Positions 28,376-37,277 of a stretch of 64,000 nt of DNA are shown one piece after another. Under the pieces are notes generated by a model. The model was not told the origin of the DNA, did no database searches, and was given only the letters and a program-made list of their open reading frames with translations. The stretch is from contig NZ_CP027194.1 of NCBI RefSeq assembly GCF_002970935.1, forward strand, positions 744,001-808,000, in the 5' to 3' direction. Positions within the stretch are counted from its first letter, which is position 1. Every line of letters starts with the position of its first letter. The stretch is from Lactobacillus sp. CBA3606. GTDB taxonomy: Bacteria > Bacillota > Bacilli > Lactobacillales > Lactobacillaceae. The position numbers and the translations under genes are program-made.

Positions 28376-29104
28376 TTAATCTGGGAAATTAGCGGCTTCA
28401 TAAACTTCTGAAACATCGTCATTATCTTCAAGTTCATCAATCATGTGTTGTAACTTTTCAACTTTATCCGTTGGGACGTCCGTCAAGGTTTCAGGAATCA
28501 TCGTTAATTCCGCATTTTCAAGCTTATACCCCTTGGCTTCCAAGGCATCCCGAACTTCAGCCAATTGCTTTGGATCCGTATAGATTTCGAAAGCTTCATC
28601 ACTGGATTGTAAATCATCGCCACCAGCATCTAAAACATCCATTAACATCGTGTCTTCATCCGTGTCTAAATCTTCACGTACAATCACGATGTAACCTTTA
28701 CGGTCAAACATATAGCTCACTGCACCAGAGGCCGCTAAAGCACCACCATGATGAGTGAAAGCAGAACGAACCGCTGCGGCCGTCCGATTTTTGTTATCTG
28801 TTAATGCGTGAACCAGAACAGCGATACCACCAGGGCCGTAGCCTTCGTAGGTAACTTCTTCGTAGTTCGCCGCACCGGAGCCACTACCTTTATCCACTGC
28901 CCGTTTGATGTTATCTTTAGGCATGTTGGCAGCTTTAGCCTTATCCATAATCAACCGCAATTGCGAGTTAGAATCTGGATCAGGACCTCCGGCTTTAACA
29001 GCCATGTAAAGTTCGCGAGAGATCTTTTGGAAAATCTTCCCACGTTTAGAATCTTGGGCGTTTTTACGTCCTTGAATGTTATGCCATTTTGAATGTCCTG
29101 ACAT
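28376..29104 (-). CDS. YebC/PmpR family protein
   Basis: 242-residue member of the YebC family, annotated as transcriptional regulators and more recently linked to translation of proline-rich stretches. N-terminal [20 protein letters not shown] and [28 protein letters not shown] (from about residue 40) are diagnostic, and all three domains are full length. The SHSKW type with an N-terminal GHSKWHNI motif corresponds to YebC itself rather than the shorter YeeN group. It has its own promoter and terminator. Confidence 0.93.
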   Translation of the reverse strand: MSGHSKWHNIQGRKNAQDSKRGKIFQKISRELYMAVKAGGPDPDSNSQLRLIMDKAKAANMPKDNIKRAVDKGSGSGAANYEEVTYEGYGPGGIAVLVHALTDNKNRTAAAVRSAFTHHGGALAASGAVSYMFDRKGYIVIVREDLDTDEDTMLMDVLDAGGDDLQSSDEAFEIYTDPKQLAEVRDALEAKGYKLENAELTMIPETLTDVPTDKVEKLQHMIDELEDNDDVSEVYEAANFPD

Positions 29105-29157
29105 TGTGACTCCTTCTTTCTTTATTTATTCGATTTATGATTAAACATACGGTTAGT

Positions 29158-29186
29158 AGTTTAACAAATAAACCGGTTCATTTCAA
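29158..29186 (-). promoter_or_regulatory. Promoter of yebC
   Basis: On the minus strand -35 TTGAAA (29181-29186) and -10 TAAACT (29158-29163) are 17 bp apart, about 55 bp upstream of the start. Confidence 0.65.
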
Positions 29187-29208
29187 GGTCTAGACCTAGT
29201 CTAACCGA

Positions 29209-29532
29209 TTAAGGGCGCAAGTAGGCAAAGCCATGACCCTCTAATTCAACAATCCGGACCACCCCGGCTGGGACGACTGTCACCCCGGCCACTAAATCAC
29301 TAATGGCAACGTGATGACTAGTTAACGCATTTTGACAAGCATCAAGCTCAACTTGGGGCTGTGCTTGAATAAATGGTTGCCATACCGCTGACGTCAGCGT
29401 TGTCACGGCCGGTCCGTTCACCACTAGCACAATTTCACTAGTTGGTTCTGCCGCCAGCAAGTTTTCAATATTACTCATCACCATCGCAACTTTTGCCACT
29501 TCATCTAGGTGCACCACAACTTTTGCCATCAT
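29209..29532 (-). CDS. DsrE/DsrF-fold protein
   Basis: About 107 residues. Strand-helix pattern VVVHLDEVAKVAMVMSNIENLL, then EIVLVVNGPAV, then a late cysteine segment (ELDACQNAL, about residue 66) and ISDLVAGVTVVPAGVVRIVELEGHGFAYLRP. This is the DsrE/F-like small fold involved in sulfur relay or of unknown role, often seen in lactobacilli. Its start overlaps the stop of the TIM-barrel gene, so the two are coupled. Either of two adjacent ATG codons could be used. Confidence 0.7.
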   Translation of the reverse strand: MMAKVVVHLDEVAKVAMVMSNIENLLAAEPTSEIVLVVNGPAVTTLTSAVWQPFIQAQPQVELDACQNALTSHHVAISDLVAGVTVVPAGVVRIVELEGHGFAYLRP

Positions 29533-29533
29533 T

Positions 29534-30400
29534 TCACCGTCGACTTTCTAATCCTTTAACTTCTAGATTTCTTAAATAGTGATAGCTCGCCAACATGTTC
29601 GCACAAGTTGCATCCGTTTCATCGGGCACCTCATAAATCATGCTTGCCGTTGGATTCAGTACTGGCAAGACGCGTTGCCAGTCAATCAACCCCGTGCCTA
29701 GCGGTAAACTATCGTGTTGTTGGCCCAACGAATCGACCAGATGATAATGTTGGATTAAGGGTCGGAGCCGTTTTAAGCTCAACATCGTTAAGGCCATATC
29801 GCCATGTAAGCCAATAAAAACATGACTCAAATCACAAACTAACGGTAAGTGATGTTGAATAATCAGTTCATCCAACTGCGGATCACCATACATAAAACTC
29901 GGCGTGATGCCATTTTCAATCATCACATGCCCTTGGCCTTGCCGCACTAACATATCTAACCGTTCGAAGACCGTGGCTCGTGCAGCTGCCAGTGACGCAT
30001 ATTCAGTCACGAGCGCAGCACTTTCAGCACCGCCATAGCCGCCATGAACTAACAATCGAACATCTAGTTCAACGGCTAATGCGATTAATTGAGTCGTCGA
30101 TTGCTGTAAAAATTGATACGCTTTTGCTTCACGGTTGGGATCTAATAATTGGTCTAAATGAACGCCCTGGTAACTCATCGGATGATGGACAATCACATCG
30201 GTAGTCACCTGCGCTTTAACAAAAGTAATCGCTTGTTTTAACCGCTGAAAGGCCGCGGGTTCAAAATCAGCCGCACTCGTGAAAAATTCAAAGGTCGTTG
30301 GTCGGTATTGCAACCGATTCATCAATTGATCTGGTTCGCTAGACGCCTTTAAGCCTAATTGGACCATTCCTGGTCGTTTCGGTAACTTTAATGTTGCCAT
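29534..30400 (-). CDS. TIM-barrel sugar isomerase/AP-endonuclease-like protein
   Basis: 288-residue protein of the xylose isomerase-like TIM-barrel superfamily. VIVHHPMSYQGVHLDQLL (about residues 68-85), LVHGGYGG (about 115), VMIENGI (about 153), LVCDLSHVFIGLHGD (about 177) and YHLVDSLG are consistent with metal-binding His/Glu/Asp positions of this fold. Whether it acts on a sugar or on DNA is not clear. AGAGGG eight bases before ATG 30400 supports the start. It is paired with the DsrE-like gene. Confidence 0.75.
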   Translation of the reverse strand: MATLKLPKRPGMVQLGLKASSEPDQLMNRLQYRPTTFEFFTSAADFEPAAFQRLKQAITFVKAQVTTDVIVHHPMSYQGVHLDQLLDPNREAKAYQFLQQSTTQLIALAVELDVRLLVHGGYGGAESAALVTEYASLAAARATVFERLDMLVRQGQGHVMIENGITPSFMYGDPQLDELIIQHHLPLVCDLSHVFIGLHGDMALTMLSLKRLRPLIQHYHLVDSLGQQHDSLPLGTGLIDWQRVLPVLNPTASMIYEVPDETDATCANMLASYHYLRNLEVKGLESRR

Positions 30401-30475
30401 CTCGCATGCCCTCTTTCTATTCATCGCAAAAAAGCTCAGAACCGAAGTCCTAAGCCTAGTATACCCTACCTGAAA

Positions 30476-31486
30476 CTATTCAGCGGATTTGGTCGAATCA
30501 CGCCGGACAATCCCATATGGTAAGGTGATTGTCTTTTCTTCGAGTGGTTTATCATTCATTAATTTGGTCAACATCCGCATTGCCACTGCACCGATATCAT
30601 ACAAAGGTTGCGTAATTGACGTGATTGACGGCCGGGTAATCTGAGTAATGATCGTATCATTACTGGTGATCACTTCTAAGTCGCCAGGAACATCTACGCC
30701 CGAAGCCATGCTAGCATTAATAATACCGGCAGCCATTTCATCGTCGCCAACGAAGACTGCAGTGGCACCACTGTCTGCAATGACCGGTTGTAATTTTTTA
30801 CCGGCATCGTAAGAATAGCCCGCTTCATAAACCAAGCTGTCATCAAATGGCACATTGGCTTTACTCAAGGCTTGCTTGTATCCTGCCAAGCGATATTCTG
30901 CATTAATTGATTGTGACAAGGGTCCTAAGGCAATCGCAATCTTCTCATGACCACGCTTAATTAAATTAGTCACGGCTTCTTCAACTGCGGTCACGTAGTC
31001 AATGTTGACACTAGGCGTATCCCCTTCAGGATCAACGGTCCCAGCTAAAACCACTGGTGCTTTGGCCCGCTTGAATTCAGCCCGCAACTTGTCATCAATA
31101 TGATTTCCCATAAAGATAATCCCATCAACTTGCTTGGCCATCAACGTATTTAACACGTTCACTTCTTGTTCACCAGCGTCATCAGAGTTCGTTAAGATAA
31201 TATTGTATTTGTACATCATCGCAATATCATCAATCCCCCGTGCAAGTGACGCAAAATAAATATTAGTGACGTCGGGAATAATGACGCCGACCGTCGTTGA
31301 ACGTTTGCTAGCTAAGCCACGTGCCACGGCATTTGGTCGGTAATCAAGCCGTTCGATAACTGCCAAAACCTTCTTACGAGTCGCTGGTTTAACATTGGGA
31401 TTCCCATTAACGACCCGGGAAACTGTCGCCATAGAAACCGCCGCTTCACGTGCCACATCATAAATCGTTACTGTTTGTTTTTCCAT
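30476..31486 (-). CDS. ccpA: Catabolite control protein A
   Basis: 336-residue LacI-family master regulator of carbon catabolite control that binds cre sites with Ser46-phosphorylated HPr. The helix-turn-helix VTIYDVAREAAVSMATVSRV lies at residues 5-24 and the hinge helix RPNAVARGLASKRSTTVGVI at about 50-69, followed by the effector domain. GGG nine bases before ATG 31486 sets the start. A matching promoter and an exact cre site lie in the divergent region with pepQ, pointing to autoregulation, as known in other lactobacilli. Confidence 0.97.
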   Translation of the reverse strand: MEKQTVTIYDVAREAAVSMATVSRVVNGNPNVKPATRKKVLAVIERLDYRPNAVARGLASKRSTTVGVIIPDVTNIYFASLARGIDDIAMMYKYNIILTNSDDAGEQEVNVLNTLMAKQVDGIIFMGNHIDDKLRAEFKRAKAPVVLAGTVDPEGDTPSVNIDYVTAVEEAVTNLIKRGHEKIAIALGPLSQSINAEYRLAGYKQALSKANVPFDDSLVYEAGYSYDAGKKLQPVIADSGATAVFVGDDEMAAGIINASMASGVDVPGDLEVITSNDTIITQITRPSITSITQPLYDIGAVAMRMLTKLMNDKPLEEKTITLPYGIVRRDSTKSAE

Positions 31487-31548
31487 ATAAAATAGCCCTT
31501 TCTTACTTGGTATCATTTGTTTTCATTCGTTTTCATGCAACATCAACC

Positions 31549-31577
31549 AATATAGCAAAATTATGGCATTGTTGCAA
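31549..31577 (-). promoter_or_regulatory. Promoter of ccpA
   Basis: On the minus strand -35 TTGCAA (31572-31577) and -10 TATATT (31549-31554) are 17 bp apart. The cre site begins 13 bp upstream of the -35. Confidence 0.7.
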
Positions 31578-31590
31578 CTTTATAACCTAT

Positions 31591-31604
31591 TGAAATCGCT
31601 TTCA
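31591..31604. promoter_or_regulatory. cre site in the ccpA-pepQ intergenic region
   Basis: TGAAATCGCTTTCA fits the catabolite-responsive consensus TGWAANCGNTNWCA at every fixed position and is nearly palindromic. It lies between the divergent ccpA and pepQ promoters, so CcpA can affect both. Confidence 0.85.
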
Positions 31605-31755
31605 TGAAAATAATACCTTACTTGTTTCCAAAATTCAAGATTTTACAACGCCTTAACCAAATTTTCACCATTAAATTTGCCCCTTTTCTAAAGCAACAGC
31701 GCTATACTATCTTATATGGTAGGAACCAAAAACTTATTTTTGAGGAGTGATTGAA

Positions 31756-32865
31756 ATGGCAGATTACACCAACCTGCAACAAGTACGCCAATGGACCGTC
31801 GATAATCACGTTGACGTCACCTATGTAAGTGACTTTCACACAATTTCATATCTAACTGGATTTGGCAGTGATCCGATTGAACGGACACTAGCCTTGTTCG
31901 TTTTTGCGGATGCGGAACCCTTCCTATTTGCGCCCGCTTTAGAAGTTGAAGCAATCAAAGGTACTGGCTGGCCTTATCCCGTTTATGGCTATTTAGATCA
32001 TGAAGATCCCTATGCTTTAATTGCTAACCATATCACGGCCCAACTAACTGACCCTAAAGTTTGGGCTTTAGAAGCTGGTAACTTAACGTTGGATCGGTTC
32101 CAAGCGATTCAACAACAATTCCCAGCAGCTCACTTTGATAAAAATCTATCCCCAATGATTCAAAAGTTACGCTTAGTCAAAACACCGGCCGAACTTGAAA
32201 AATTGCACGTTGCCGGCAAATGGGCTGACTTTGCATTTGAACAAGGCTTCGCTGCCGTTAAAGCCGGCCGGACTGAACAACAGATTGCGGCCGAACTTCA
32301 ATATGCCCTAATGAAAAAAGGGGTTATGGAGATGAGCTTTGGCACGTTGGTTCAGGCAGGGACCCACGCTGCGGAACCCCATGGTGCCACCAATCAGACT
32401 CAAATCAAACCTAATGAATTAGTGCTCTTTGATTTAGGCGTGATGTGGGACGGCTATGCTTCAGATGCCTCACGGACAATTGCTTACGGTCAACCAACTG
32501 CTAAGCAAAAAGAAATCTATGACGTTTGTTTAGAAGCGCAATTGACAGCCCAAGCCGCAGTCAAGCCAGGGATGCCAGCTGAAGACGTCGACAAGCTAGC
32601 CCGCGATGTCATCACTAAAGCCGGTTATGGCGACTACTTCATTCACCGCCTTGGTCATGGACTTGGTCAAACTGACCATGAATTTCCATCTATTATGGCC
32701 GGCAACCACATGCCATTAGTTGAAGGCATGTGCTTCTCAATTGAACCCGGGATTTATATTCCAGGGGTGGCCGGTGTTCGGATTGAAGACTGTGGGGTCG
32801 TTACTAAAGACGGCTTCGACCCATTCACGCACACCTCAAAAGACTTAAAAATATTAGCCCTTTAA
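31756..32865 (+). CDS. pepQ: Xaa-Pro dipeptidase PepQ
   Basis: 369-residue cytosolic prolidase of the M24B family that splits Xaa-Pro dipeptides. The C-terminal pita-bread domain shows metal and substrate residues in LFDLGVMWDGYASDASRT (about residues 225-242, two Asp ligands), HRLGHGLG (about 297, His ligand), EFPSI and FSIEPGIYIPG (about 328) and RIEDCG (about 344). GAGGAG eight bases before ATG 31756 sets the start. It is divergent from ccpA; a TATACT -10 lies near 31703 but the -35 is poor, which fits regulated expression. Confidence 0.95.
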   Translation: MADYTNLQQVRQWTVDNHVDVTYVSDFHTISYLTGFGSDPIERTLALFVFADAEPFLFAPALEVEAIKGTGWPYPVYGYLDHEDPYALIANHITAQLTDPKVWALEAGNLTLDRFQAIQQQFPAAHFDKNLSPMIQKLRLVKTPAELEKLHVAGKWADFAFEQGFAAVKAGRTEQQIAAELQYALMKKGVMEMSFGTLVQAGTHAAEPHGATNQTQIKPNELVLFDLGVMWDGYASDASRTIAYGQPTAKQKEIYDVCLEAQLTAQAAVKPGMPAEDVDKLARDVITKAGYGDYFIHRLGHGLGQTDHEFPSIMAGNHMPLVEGMCFSIEPGIYIPGVAGVRIEDCGVVTKDGFDPFTHTSKDLKILAL

Positions 32866-32876
32866 TTACTAATATC

Positions 32877-32923
32877 AAAATCGCTCGGCTATCAGCTATC
32901 CAGCTGGTATCCGAGCGATTTTT
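32877..32923. terminator. Bidirectional terminator between pepQ and the aldo/keto reductase
   Basis: AAAATCGCTCGG and CCGAGCGATTTTT form a perfect stem, with an inner AGCT-centred pairing. T and A runs flank it on both strands. Confidence 0.88.
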
Positions 32924-32936
32924 AGGTTAGTTTACA

Positions 32937-33896
32937 TTAAGGTAAATCGTTGCCGGCAGCAAAGTAAATATCATACCATTCCTGCCGCGTCAATTGTACA
33001 CCAGTCCCGGCGATACTTTCCGTTAAATGTTGTGGATTCATCGACCCAAGAATGACTTGCATGTGGGCCGGATGCCGCAAAATCCAGGCTGTCGCAATCG
33101 CATTTTTAGTCACGCCCCGACTGGTTGCCAAGGCTTGCAGTTTCGCATTCAGCGTTGGAAACTTAGGATTATCAATAAACGTTCCAGCAAACATCCCGTA
33201 TTGATAAGGCGACCAAGCCTGAATCGTCATTTGATGTAGGCGTGAATATTCAATAATTTCACCATCGTGATTGGTGCTGGCCGAATCCGTCATATTCGTG
33301 TGGAAGCCAAATTGAATCGGTCCAGTGTGCATCACGCCAAATTGTAATTGATTAATGATTAACCGCTGACTTAAAGCCGCTTGTAATAAAGCCACTTGCA
33401 TGGGATTAAAGTTAGATACCCCGAAGTGCCGAACCTTGCCAGCAGCTTGTAACTCGTCAAAAGCCGCTGCTACTTCGTCCGGTTCCATCAAAGCATCCGG
33501 CCGATGCAACAAGAATGAATCCAAATAATCGATCTGCATGCGTTTTAAAATACCATCAACAGCCGCAATTAAGTGGGCCTTTGAAAAATCGTAACGTTGG
33601 CCAAATACTAAGTCACCCTGACTGCGCTTGGGGTCAAGGACAATGCCCCCCTTAGATTGAATAAAGAAATCTTCACGTTTTAAGCCACTTTGTTTAAGCG
33701 CCGTCCCAAAAATCGTCTCTGATTGACCATTCCCATAAATATCGGCACCATCAATAAAGTTAACCCCTTGATTGTGGACAGTTGTTAAGACCTGCGCTGC
33801 TTGAGTGGGTGTCAGACTCACCATGCGCATAATTCCCAGGGCCACCGCTGAAACTGACGTGCTCGTTGCGCCTAATTGAACTGTTTTCATTGCCAT
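32937..33896 (-). CDS. Aldo/keto reductase
   Basis: 319-residue NADPH-dependent aldo/keto reductase with a TIM barrel. Catalytic-tetrad positions are visible as D in FIDGADIYGNGQSE with Tyr (about residues 46-59), K in FFIQSKGG (about 80) and H in DSFLLHRPDAL (about 128). The C-terminal segment IATAWILRHPAHMQVILGSMNP is the cofactor site. It resembles the YcsN/YdhF-like group of general oxidoreductases. GGAGG seven bases upstream gives the start at 33896. The physiological substrate is unknown. Confidence 0.9.
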   Translation of the reverse strand: MAMKTVQLGATSTSVSAVALGIMRMVSLTPTQAAQVLTTVHNQGVNFIDGADIYGNGQSETIFGTALKQSGLKREDFFIQSKGGIVLDPKRSQGDLVFGQRYDFSKAHLIAAVDGILKRMQIDYLDSFLLHRPDALMEPDEVAAAFDELQAAGKVRHFGVSNFNPMQVALLQAALSQRLIINQLQFGVMHTGPIQFGFHTNMTDSASTNHDGEIIEYSRLHQMTIQAWSPYQYGMFAGTFIDNPKFPTLNAKLQALATSRGVTKNAIATAWILRHPAHMQVILGSMNPQHLTESIAGTGVQLTRQEWYDIYFAAGNDLP

Positions 33897-33925
33897 AAAA
33901 CTCCCTCCAACTTCATTAACTGCAC

Positions 33926-33954
33926 AAAAAAAGACTGAGCTCAATACTCAGTCT
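33926..33954 (-). terminator. Terminator after the ytxH-like gene
   Basis: On the minus strand AGACTGAG and CTCAGTCT form a hairpin followed by seven T. It overlaps the leader of the next gene. Confidence 0.8.
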
Positions 33955-33970
33955 AGCAGATATCATCGGT

Positions 33971-34504
33971 TTATTCTTTGGTTGTATCTGGGGTAGCGCT
34001 TGAATCATCAGCATCAGTGGTCGCGTTTGTTGGGTCACTTTCCACATCATCTGGCATCGCAGTCGTCGCCTCACTAGCCGCCGTAGCTAAGTCAGCGTCT
34101 GCTGAATCACCAAAAGCCGCCGCACTATCAATCACAATATCATCATTAGCATCGGTTGAATCAGCTTCAACGCGAGCTAATTCAGAACGCAAACTATCCG
34201 TAGCTTGATCTAAGCTCGAACTGAAGCTTTCACCGGCTTCACCTTTAGTCGCTTGATATTGATCAGCAAAATCAGCCACCTTTTGTTTGGCATCCGCAAA
34301 TTGTTGACTAGCTTCCTCTTTAAAATCAGCCGCAGCATCATTAGCGTAAAAGGCATAATCAATGGCCCGGTCTTTAAAGTCGGCCACCCCTTGTTGTGCC
34401 CGTTCCTTTAAAGTAGCTTTTTTATCAGCATCTAGCTTCATGACGGCCGTCGTAATTGCGGCGCCACCCAATACTAAACCGAATAAGAATCCTTTTTTTG
34501 ACAT
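33971..34504 (-). CDS. YtxH-domain protein with acidic tail
   Basis: 177-residue protein beginning with a glycine-rich hydrophobic segment (FLFGLVLGGAAITTAVM, residues 6-22) that likely anchors it in the membrane or acts as a short amphipathic region. It continues with a charged helical stretch rich in Lys/Ala/Asp (to about 115) and a low-complexity acidic Asp/Ala/Thr tail. The YtxH family is associated with envelope stress in Bacillus; the mechanism is unknown. It lies two bases after a DUF948 gene, the usual pair. Confidence 0.8.
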   Translation of the reverse strand: MSKKGFLFGLVLGGAAITTAVMKLDADKKATLKERAQQGVADFKDRAIDYAFYANDAAADFKEEASQQFADAKQKVADFADQYQATKGEAGESFSSSLDQATDSLRSELARVEADSTDANDDIVIDSAAAFGDSADADLATAASEATTAMPDDVESDPTNATTDADDSSATPDTTKE

Positions 34505-34506
34505 TG

Positions 34507-34923
34507 TTAATCCTCCTCGCTATTCTTCTTTGATCGCCGGTTCCGATAAACATCAAAAGCAGCTTTACCAACCTTGGAAGCACTTGAAAACTTGTTACGT
34601 TTTTCGTTGTTTTTCCCAACTTTAGCCGTTAATTCACGGGTCGCGGCATTCAAATCAGAAACACTCTGGCCTAAGTCACCCATCGCTTGGAAAGCTGGAT
34701 CAATCGTTGCGACCTTGCCATTAACATCCTTTAATAATTCATTCGCATTGGACATAATTTTTTCAGTTTCATGTGAGAGCGCATCGACATCATCCGTGAT
34801 GGCACTTAAACTTCGGTTAACTTCGCCCATCGTTTTCGTAATTCGCACTAAGAAAATCCCGATGAAACAAACTAGTAGTAAGAATGCGATAGCGGCAATG
34901 ATGCCCGCAATATGTGTAATCAT
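34507..34923 (-). CDS. DUF948 domain-containing membrane protein
   Basis: 138 residues. An N-terminal transmembrane helix (residues 5-27) is followed by a coiled-coil-like DUF948 region (GEVNRSLSAITDDVDALSHETE) and a basic tail (KVGKAAFDVYRNRRSKK). It is linked to the YtxH gene, as in many Firmicutes where both belong to stress-response operons. The function is unknown. Confidence 0.82.
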   Translation of the reverse strand: MITHIAGIIAAIAFLLLVCFIGIFLVRITKTMGEVNRSLSAITDDVDALSHETEKIMSNANELLKDVNGKVATIDPAFQAMGDLGQSVSDLNAATRELTAKVGKNNEKRNKFSSASKVGKAAFDVYRNRRSKKNSEED

Positions 34924-35092
34924 CTTAAAATTCCTCCTTCAACTGCCTTTAATATTAGAATAAGCATAGCATTGTCATAATAATACTGCAACGAAAAAAG
35001 TGCTTACATCCTCGTGAGACTAGTCTACCAATTGTCGTAAACCGTTGCCACTGTTGTTAGCTCGCGTAACCCAGTGATGCCCAGCAACTAGC

Positions 35093-35121
35093 TTGGTTCC
35101 CACGTTAAAATCTGCTAAACT
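35093..35121 (+). promoter_or_regulatory. Predicted promoter of the mechanosensitive channel gene
   Basis: -35 TTGGTT (35093-35098) and -10 TAAACT (35116-35121) are exactly 17 bp apart, about 33 bp before the start codon. Confidence 0.55.
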
Positions 35122-35153
35122 AGACTGCAGACCAACTTAACGAGGGTGAAAAC

Positions 35154-36044
35154 ATGTTTTTTTCAACAGTCCTAGGGGTGAGTACCTCTAAGCAAGTCTC
35201 CGTGTGGGTAAAACTCGCGGCTAAAATTGATTGGCAACAAATCTTAATTAACATCGGCGGTAAACTGCTCGAAATCGTTCTATTCAGTTTACTCTTTTGG
35301 ATTATCGATCGCTTAGGTAAACACTTGATTCATCACGTGTTTCTCACTAACGCTCATACCAACGATACGGCTTCTAATCGTATTTCAACGATATTCACGT
35401 TATCCTTGAATATTTTTCATTATGTGATGATCTTTTTCTGGCTCTATGCCCTCTTATCGGTCTTAGGGGTTCCCGTGGGGACTTTAATTGCTAGTGCTGG
35501 GATTTTCAGTGTGGCCTTAGGATTAGGGGCCCAAGGCTTTGTTAGTGACATCGTCACCGGCTTTTTTATCTTATTAGAAGATCAAATCGATGTGGGCGAT
35601 TACGTTAAAATTGAAACCATTGAAGGCACCGTCTCGGCAATTGGCTTAAGAACGACGCAAGTTACTAGCCCCGACGGCTCACTGAATTTTATTCCCAATC
35701 GCAAAATTATGATTATTAGTAATCAATCTCGCAATGATATGCGCGTTTTAATTGACCTACCTATCACTACCGATACCCCAATCGACGCCTTAGCGACTGC
35801 GATTAAAGCCACAAACCGTACCTTGGTCCCCAATTATCCAGACATTATCGGTGATCCAGATAGTCAAGGTGTGACTACTCAGACGGATGGCACCTTAGTC
35901 TTCCGCGTGCAATTTTACGTTAAAAATGGCATGCAGGTCACCATTCAACGAGATTTTTTAGCTGCTTACTTAGCCGCAGCACAAGCAGCTGACATTCAGC
36001 TCCCATCCCCCACCTTAACGTTACAACCGCATTCAAAAGCCTAA
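35154..36044 (+). CDS. MscS-family mechanosensitive channel
   Basis: 296-residue inner-membrane channel that releases solutes on hypo-osmotic shock. Membrane helices lie at about residues 30-52, 78-100 and 105-128. The pore helix TM3 region IASAGIFSVALGLGAQGFVSDIVTGFFILLEDQIDVGD (split over about 112-150) carries the Gly/Ala packing pattern of MscS. The beta domain (VKIETIEGTVSAIGLRTT, PNRKI) follows, then a short C-terminal cytosolic part. It has its own promoter and a bidirectional terminator. Confidence 0.92.
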   Translation: MFFSTVLGVSTSKQVSVWVKLAAKIDWQQILINIGGKLLEIVLFSLLFWIIDRLGKHLIHHVFLTNAHTNDTASNRISTIFTLSLNIFHYVMIFFWLYALLSVLGVPVGTLIASAGIFSVALGLGAQGFVSDIVTGFFILLEDQIDVGDYVKIETIEGTVSAIGLRTTQVTSPDGSLNFIPNRKIMIISNQSRNDMRVLIDLPITTDTPIDALATAIKATNRTLVPNYPDIIGDPDSQGVTTQTDGTLVFRVQFYVKNGMQVTIQRDFLAAYLAAAQAADIQLPSPTLTLQPHSKA

Positions 36045-36049
36045 GTAGC

Positions 36050-36099
36050 AAAACAAGTGTCAATCAACCCCCGATGGGTGCGATTGACACTTGTTTTTT
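36050..36099. terminator. Bidirectional terminator between mscS-like and dapL
   Basis: AAAACAAGTGTCAATC and GATTGACACTTGTTTT form a 16-bp perfect stem with a loop of about 16 bases. Confidence 0.9.
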
Positions 36100-36105
36100 C
36101 ATCAG

Positions 36106-37260
36106 CTACACAGTTCGTAACTGATTACGATGCGTCAAATAACCCGTCATCGCATTAACCCCAGCCATGATAGCGCTCGTATGCGGCACCATATGTTCTG
36201 AATGGAGTGAATAAGGACTATCCACTCCTAGCCAAAACATCGTCCCGGGAATTTGGTGAATCAGATACCCAAAATCTTCACCCGTCATTGCTGGCCGCGT
36301 TTCGATAAAGTTAACGGCATCATCATTTTGCATGTACGTCATAAAATCAGCGGTAATCTGGTCATTGTTTTCAACCGGATAATAACCCCCCTGATGTAAA
36401 TCCAAATCAATTTGACAATCGTAGGCTAACGCAATGCCTTCAACAATTGTCCGAACTCGCCGTTGAATATGCAAATTCATTTCCTGCGTTAACGCCCGAA
36501 TCGTCCCATCAATCTGAGCTTCACCCGCAATGACATTGCCGATAGTGCCCGCCGTGAAGTGGCCTAACGTGACCACGCCACTTTGAATAGGATCAACATT
36601 ACGCGCGACGATTGTTTGCAATTGTTGGACCAAAGCAGCCCCCGCAACAACCATGTCATTAGCTTGATGTGGAAAGGCAGCATGACCACTTTTACCGGTT
36701 AAGTGCGCGTGGATCTCACACGTTCCTGCAAACAAAGTCCCCATGCGACACCCAATTGCACCTGCAGGTAAAGCTGGATTATCATGAAATGCAAAAATTT
36801 CATCCGGCATCCAGTCATCCAAAGCACCACTTTCATATAAGCGTTTGCCACCAGATGCATTTTCTTCCGCCGGTTGAAAAATAAAAATCATATCCGTCGT
36901 CGGTTGATTAGTCGCAAAATAACTCAGAATGCCCAATGCAACTGACATGTGAATATCATGACCACACGCATGCATCTTACCCGGATGCTGTGAGGCAAAT
37001 GGTAAATCCGTTGCTTCCGTCACGGGTAACCCGTCAATATCAGTCCGATAACCGATACGATAGTCATGGCGTTGACCACTCACTTTAACCAAGATTGCCG
37101 TTGGCACCGCCGCGACCGTTTTGATAGTCAACCACGTTTGCGGCATGGCTTTAATAATCGATAACAGATATGCCTGCGTTTCGTGTTCTTCCAAGCCAAG
37201 TTCAGGAATTTGGTGGAGATGTTTATAAATTGGTATTAACTCATTTTCCTGTAAGACCAT
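36106..37260 (-). CDS. dapL: N-acetyldiaminopimelate deacetylase
   Basis: 384-residue M20-family amidohydrolase that removes acetate from N-acetyl-LL-diaminopimelate in the acetylase branch of lysine/meso-DAP synthesis. HQIPELGLEE (residues 13-22), GYRTDIDGLPV (about 68), MHACGHDIHM (about 92, metal Cys/His), FQPAEENASGG (about 123) and TGEDFGYL (about 330) are typical. GGAGGG seven bases before ATG 37260 sets the start. It follows dapH by 17 bases, so they are co-expressed and supply DAP for peptidoglycan. The symbol dapL is also used for an aminotransferase elsewhere; here it means the YkuR-type deacetylase. Confidence 0.9.
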   Translation of the reverse strand: MVLQENELIPIYKHLHQIPELGLEEHETQAYLLSIIKAMPQTWLTIKTVAAVPTAILVKVSGQRHDYRIGYRTDIDGLPVTEATDLPFASQHPGKMHACGHDIHMSVALGILSYFATNQPTTDMIFIFQPAEENASGGKRLYESGALDDWMPDEIFAFHDNPALPAGAIGCRMGTLFAGTCEIHAHLTGKSGHAAFPHQANDMVVAGAALVQQLQTIVARNVDPIQSGVVTLGHFTAGTIGNVIAGEAQIDGTIRALTQEMNLHIQRRVRTIVEGIALAYDCQIDLDLHQGGYYPVENNDQITADFMTYMQNDDAVNFIETRPAMTGEDFGYLIHQIPGTMFWLGVDSPYSLHSEHMVPHTSAIMAGVNAMTGYLTHRNQLRTV

Positions 37261-37277
37261 TGGTTGTCCCTCCACGC

